Source: Kiritimatiellia bacterium
GTDB taxonomy: Bacteria; Verrucomicrobiota; Kiritimatiellia; RFP12; UBA1067
NCBI GenBank assembly: GCA_024405255.1
Contig: JAKSOY010000105.1
Coordinates: forward strand, 1 to 15,108
DNA length: 15,108 nucleotides
Reading direction: 5' to 3'
Position 1 is the first letter of the stretch; each line of letters opens with the position of its first letter. The notes beneath the pieces were generated by a model. That model searched no databases. It was given only the letters and a program-made list of their open reading frames with translations, and had not been told where the DNA came from. Below, piece by piece: positions 12,748-15,108 of this stretch. Both the position numbers and the translations under genes were made by a program.

Positions 12748-13943
12748 AACTGAAACCCGTCATTCTTTCCTGCGCCCTCGCATTGACAGTCGGCGCGGTC
12801 CACGCCACGCCGGCGGACGATCAGCTCGCCGCACGCCTGCCCAAGATCTTCAAGGAGGCGAGCGAGCAGTATCGCGGTCTTCTCAAGCAGATGGAGAGCC
12901 AGAAGCCGAACACCTTCCCGAAGCGCTGGCAGAACGAGAAGCTGGTGACGATCCGTCCGCAGGACTGGTGCAGCGGCTTCTTCCCGGGCTCGCTCTGGTA
13001 TCTCTATGAATACACGAAGACCGAAGACCTCAAGGCCGGCGCCGAGAAGTTCACGGCGATCCAGAACCAGGTGCGCCACTACTCGGGCAACCACGATATC
13101 GGCTTCATGCTGATGACAAGCGTCGGGAACGCGCTGCGTCTGGCGCCGAAACCGGAGTACAAGGGCATCCTGCTGGATGGCGCCGAAGCGCTCACGAAGC
13201 GGTTCCGTCCCGAGATGAAGCTCATCCGCAGCTGGGGCAAGCTCGACAGCAAGAAGGACTATCTCGTCATCATCGACAACATGATGAACCTCGAGCTGCT
13301 TGAATGGGCGTCGAAGAACGGCGGCAGCGCGAAGTTCGACCAGATTGCGCGCATCCATGCCGACACGACGGACCGCAATCATTTCCGTCCCGACAATTCG
13401 GCCTACCATGTGATCAACTACGACCTCAAGAATCCGGGCCGTATCCTCGAGCACCGTTCGGGGCAGGGGTCGCCGAAGGCGGGCGGCGTGTGGAGCCGTG
13501 GACACGCGTGGAGCATCTACGGCTACACGATGTTCTACCGCGAGACGAAGGATCCGCGCTATCTGGCGCGTGCGATCAAGAGCGCCGACTTCGCGATCAA
13601 CAATCCGAACATGCCGGAAGACGGCATCCCGTACTGGGACTATGCGTGCCCGGGCGAAGAGCGCGACACCTCGGCAGGCGCGATCATGGCGTCGGCCCTG
13701 CTGGAGCTCGCCGGCTTCGTGAAGGGCGAACAGGCTGAACGCTACCACGCCTTCGCGGTGAAGGCGCTTACGGCCCTTGCCTCGCCCGCCTACTTCGCGC
13801 CGGTCGGTGCGAACGGCAACTTCCTCCTGCGCCATGGCGTCGGACATAAGCCCGGCAACAGCGAAGTGGACGTGCCGCTCAACTACGGCGACTACTACTT
13901 CCTCGAAGGCCTCATCCGCTTCAATCGCCTCTACACGAAATAA
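12744..13943 (+). CDS. Family GH88 unsaturated glucuronyl hydrolase, exported
   Basis: Removes the 4,5-unsaturated uronic acid from the non-reducing end of oligosaccharides produced by polysaccharide lyases, by hydration of the double bond. 399 residues, the normal GH88 size. The two catalytic Asp of the family are recognisable: D118 in NHDIGFM and D178 in IIDNMMNL. WSRGHAWSIYGY, PYWDYACPGE and RDTSAGAI are further conserved GH88 blocks. The start at 12744 follows AAGGAG at 12728-12733 and begins a signal peptide (LKPVILSCALALTVGAVHA), so it acts outside the cytoplasm. Its ATG overlaps the stop of the upstream repeat-protein gene, and its TAA overlaps the ATG of the downstream glycosyltransferase gene, forming a coupled three-gene unit. 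The closely related GH105 family is less likely given the IIDNMMNL block. The substrate (glycosaminoglycan, ulvan-like or other) is open because no lyase gene is in the window. Confidence 0.92.
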   Translation: MKLKPVILSCALALTVGAVHATPADDQLAARLPKIFKEASEQYRGLLKQMESQKPNTFPKRWQNEKLVTIRPQDWCSGFFPGSLWYLYEYTKTEDLKAGAEKFTAIQNQVRHYSGNHDIGFMLMTSVGNALRLAPKPEYKGILLDGAEALTKRFRPEMKLIRSWGKLDSKKDYLVIIDNMMNLELLEWASKNGGSAKFDQIARIHADTTDRNHFRPDNSAYHVINYDLKNPGRILEHRSGQGSPKAGGVWSRGHAWSIYGYTMFYRETKDPRYLARAIKSADFAINNPNMPEDGIPYWDYACPGEERDTSAGAIMASALLELAGFVKGEQAERYHAFAVKALTALASPAYFAPVGANGNFLLRHGVGHKPGNSEVDVPLNYGDYYFLEGLIRFNRLYTK

Positions 13944-14905
13944 TGAGCGCTTCCGTTCCGTCGCGGGCCGCCGCTGCCGAAGGGCACGGGCCCGCGATTT
14001 CTATTATCATCCCCACATTCAATCGCGCGCCGATGGTGTGCGCGTGCGTGTCGGCGCTGCTCGCGAGCGACTTCGCCGACTTCGAGATCATCGTCGTCGA
14101 CGACTGCTCGCCCGACGATACAGGCGAACAGATCGCCGCGAAATTCGCCGCCGACCCGCGTGTGAAGTATACGCGGAACGACCATAATTCATTCCAAGCT
14201 GTTTCGCGAAACAATGGTGCGAAATTGGCAACGGGTCGATACCTGTTTTTCTTGGATGACGACAATGTCCCGGCTTCGAACATGCTGTCGGAGTCTCTCG
14301 CTTGCTTTGCTCGACATGAAAGGGTTGGTCTCGTCGCGCCGCTCTGCATTCATCAACGGGCCGGTAAGGAAAATCTCGTCTGGACGCTAGGAAGCGACTT
14401 CAATCGTTGGACTTCACAACCAAAAGACTATAAAGCCAATTTGCCGATTTCAGAGTTGCCGGAAGAACCTGTCGATTACCCAACGACATATTCCCCCAAT
14501 GCCTTTATGGTTCCACGTGCGGTGTACGATGAGGTTGGTGGAATCTGGGGCCCCTACACGCAGATTTTTGAGGAAAGTGATTTCGGTTGGCTCATTTGTG
14601 AGCACGGTTACTCGGCTTGGATTACGACGCGAGCAAAAACTGACCATTATGGTTTCCTTGAGCCGGGATGCGTGCCGGCGCTTCGTCAACTCGGTATCGA
14701 AAAACCGTATCGTACATTTTGTTTCGCCCGCAATCGTCTGCGTTTTGCGCGGCGGCATTTCAGCTTTCTGCAGATTCTTTCGGTGACATTCATCTTTGCG
14801 CCGCTTTCTGTGGTGTACTATGGCTGGGTCGCCGTCAAGAACCATCGTTTCGACATCGCCTGGGCCTATGTGAAGGGGACCCTCTGCGGAATCTGCGGAA
14901 TGTAG
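13943..14905 (+). CDS. Family 2 glycosyltransferase, rhamnosyltransferase-like
   Basis: A 320-residue inverting glycosyltransferase with a GT-A fold, transferring a sugar from a nucleotide donor. It has ISIIIPTFNR at residues 19-28, the nucleotide-binding VVDDCSPDDT at 51-60, the metal-binding DDD at 105-107, and the catalytic-base region FEESDFGW at 209-216. An ARNRLRFARRH element and a hydrophobic segment (about 276-298) near the end resemble membrane-associated glycosyltransferases of polysaccharide and lipopolysaccharide synthesis. The start is fixed by a TAATG overlap with GH88; no strong ribosome-binding site is seen, so translation probably depends on coupling. Base composition drops sharply near 14185 (residue about 80): the first 240 bases share the high GC of the upstream genes, while the rest is clearly AT-richer although the reading frame and family match are continuous. 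Confidence 0.92.
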   Translation: MSASVPSRAAAAEGHGPAISIIIPTFNRAPMVCACVSALLASDFADFEIIVVDDCSPDDTGEQIAAKFAADPRVKYTRNDHNSFQAVSRNNGAKLATGRYLFFLDDDNVPASNMLSESLACFARHERVGLVAPLCIHQRAGKENLVWTLGSDFNRWTSQPKDYKANLPISELPEEPVDYPTTYSPNAFMVPRAVYDEVGGIWGPYTQIFEESDFGWLICEHGYSAWITTRAKTDHYGFLEPGCVPALRQLGIEKPYRTFCFARNRLRFARRHFSFLQILSVTFIFAPLSVVYYGWVAVKNHRFDIAWAYVKGTLCGICGM

Positions 14906-14978
14906 AATGGGAAACGGAAAATGCGTGCCGCGCCGGACTTGTCCCATTGATGAGGAGTCAAAGGGGTCCGTTCCGAGA

Positions 14979-15001
14979 GATTTTGATGCATCATCAAAAT
15001 C
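14979..15001. repeat. 10-bp inverted repeat after the glycosyltransferase gene
   Basis: GATTTTGATG at 14979-14988 is complementary to CATCAAAATC at 14992-15001 around CAT. It lies 74 bases after the stop codon. It could be a bidirectional terminator or the edge of the degenerate repeat that follows; no T-run follows on the + strand. Confidence 0.55.
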
Positions 15002-15002
15002 A

Positions 15003-15105
15003 ATCCCATAAGACCTAGAGGACCTATCATGATCAATCCGATCAAACCCATAGGACCTATCACAGGAGATCGGTCCCATCCGTCCCATCTGTCCTATCGG
15101 TCCCA
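15003..15105. repeat. Degenerate CCCAT / GGACCTATC repeat tract
   Basis: Words such as CCCATAAGACC, AGGACCTATC, CCCATAGGACCTATC, GGTCCCATC, GTCCCATC and GTCCTATCGGTCCCA recur through the last 100 bases, running off the window edge. It has no stable reading frame of protein character. It is interpreted as a non-coding dispersed or tandem repeat; its full extent cannot be seen. Confidence 0.6.
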
Positions 15106-15108
15106 AAA

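Noticed and set aside
11398..13847. Long minus-strand open frames (423 and 373 codons) opposite the repeat protein and GH88
   Set aside because: Same shadow effect; the + strand carries signal peptides, ribosome-binding site and coupled overlaps.

Overview
The window is a mostly high-GC bacterial segment with every convincing gene on the + strand. The mix points to an uncultured member of the PVC group, most likely Verrucomicrobiota/Kiritimatiellota/Lentisphaerota from an animal gut or similar carbohydrate-rich habitat. The supporting signs are secreted carbohydrate-active enzymes, Gfo/Idh/MocA oxidoreductase and xylose-isomerase-like sugar enzymes, large repeat-rich exported proteins of unknown function, and intergenic spaces packed with REP-like hairpins and TTCAG-type degenerate repeats. 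The taxonomic placement is inference from gene content, not a marker-gene result.

Layout: (1) 1-305, a gene-free leader with a REP-like hairpin, two copies of an ATGGGGACTGTCCCCAT-type palindrome and a good sigma70-type promoter. (2) 306-1364, a stand-alone Fic-domain adenylyltransferase with its own inhibitory-helix motif and lower GC than the central genes. (3) 1365-1753, an intergenic region with a structured GC-rich segment, an inverted pair of REP-like hairpins and a promoter. (4) 1754-4456, a 900-residue putative lipoprotein built from 25-residue aromatic repeats. (5) 4457-4853, an intergenic region with a 13-bp inverted repeat and a TTCAG repeat island, ending in a promoter that appears to give a leaderless mRNA. 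(6) 4854-7154, a secreted, unclassified putative glycoside hydrolase. (7) 7208-9370, a fusion of a Gfo/Idh/MocA oxidoreductase with a xylose-isomerase-like TIM barrel. (8) 9487-11304, an exported GH2 glycosidase. (9) 11371-14905, three overlapping genes: a second, shorter FPL/WPL repeat protein, a GH88 unsaturated glucuronyl hydrolase and a family 2 glycosyltransferase. (10) 14906-15108, a tail with a hairpin and degenerate CCCAT/GGACCTATC repeats.

Working model (inference): the centre is a glycan-utilisation locus for a uronic-acid-containing polysaccharide or glycoconjugate. The exported GH2, GH88 and unclassified hydrolase would trim oligosaccharides outside the cytoplasm, with GH88 removing the 4,5-unsaturated uronate left by a lyase that is not in this window. 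The cytoplasmic oxidoreductase/isomerase fusion would then convert a released sugar. The two related repeat proteins bracket the locus, and the shorter one is translationally coupled to GH88. This makes them the best candidates for an undescribed envelope or surface component of the system. The Fic gene looks independent of it.
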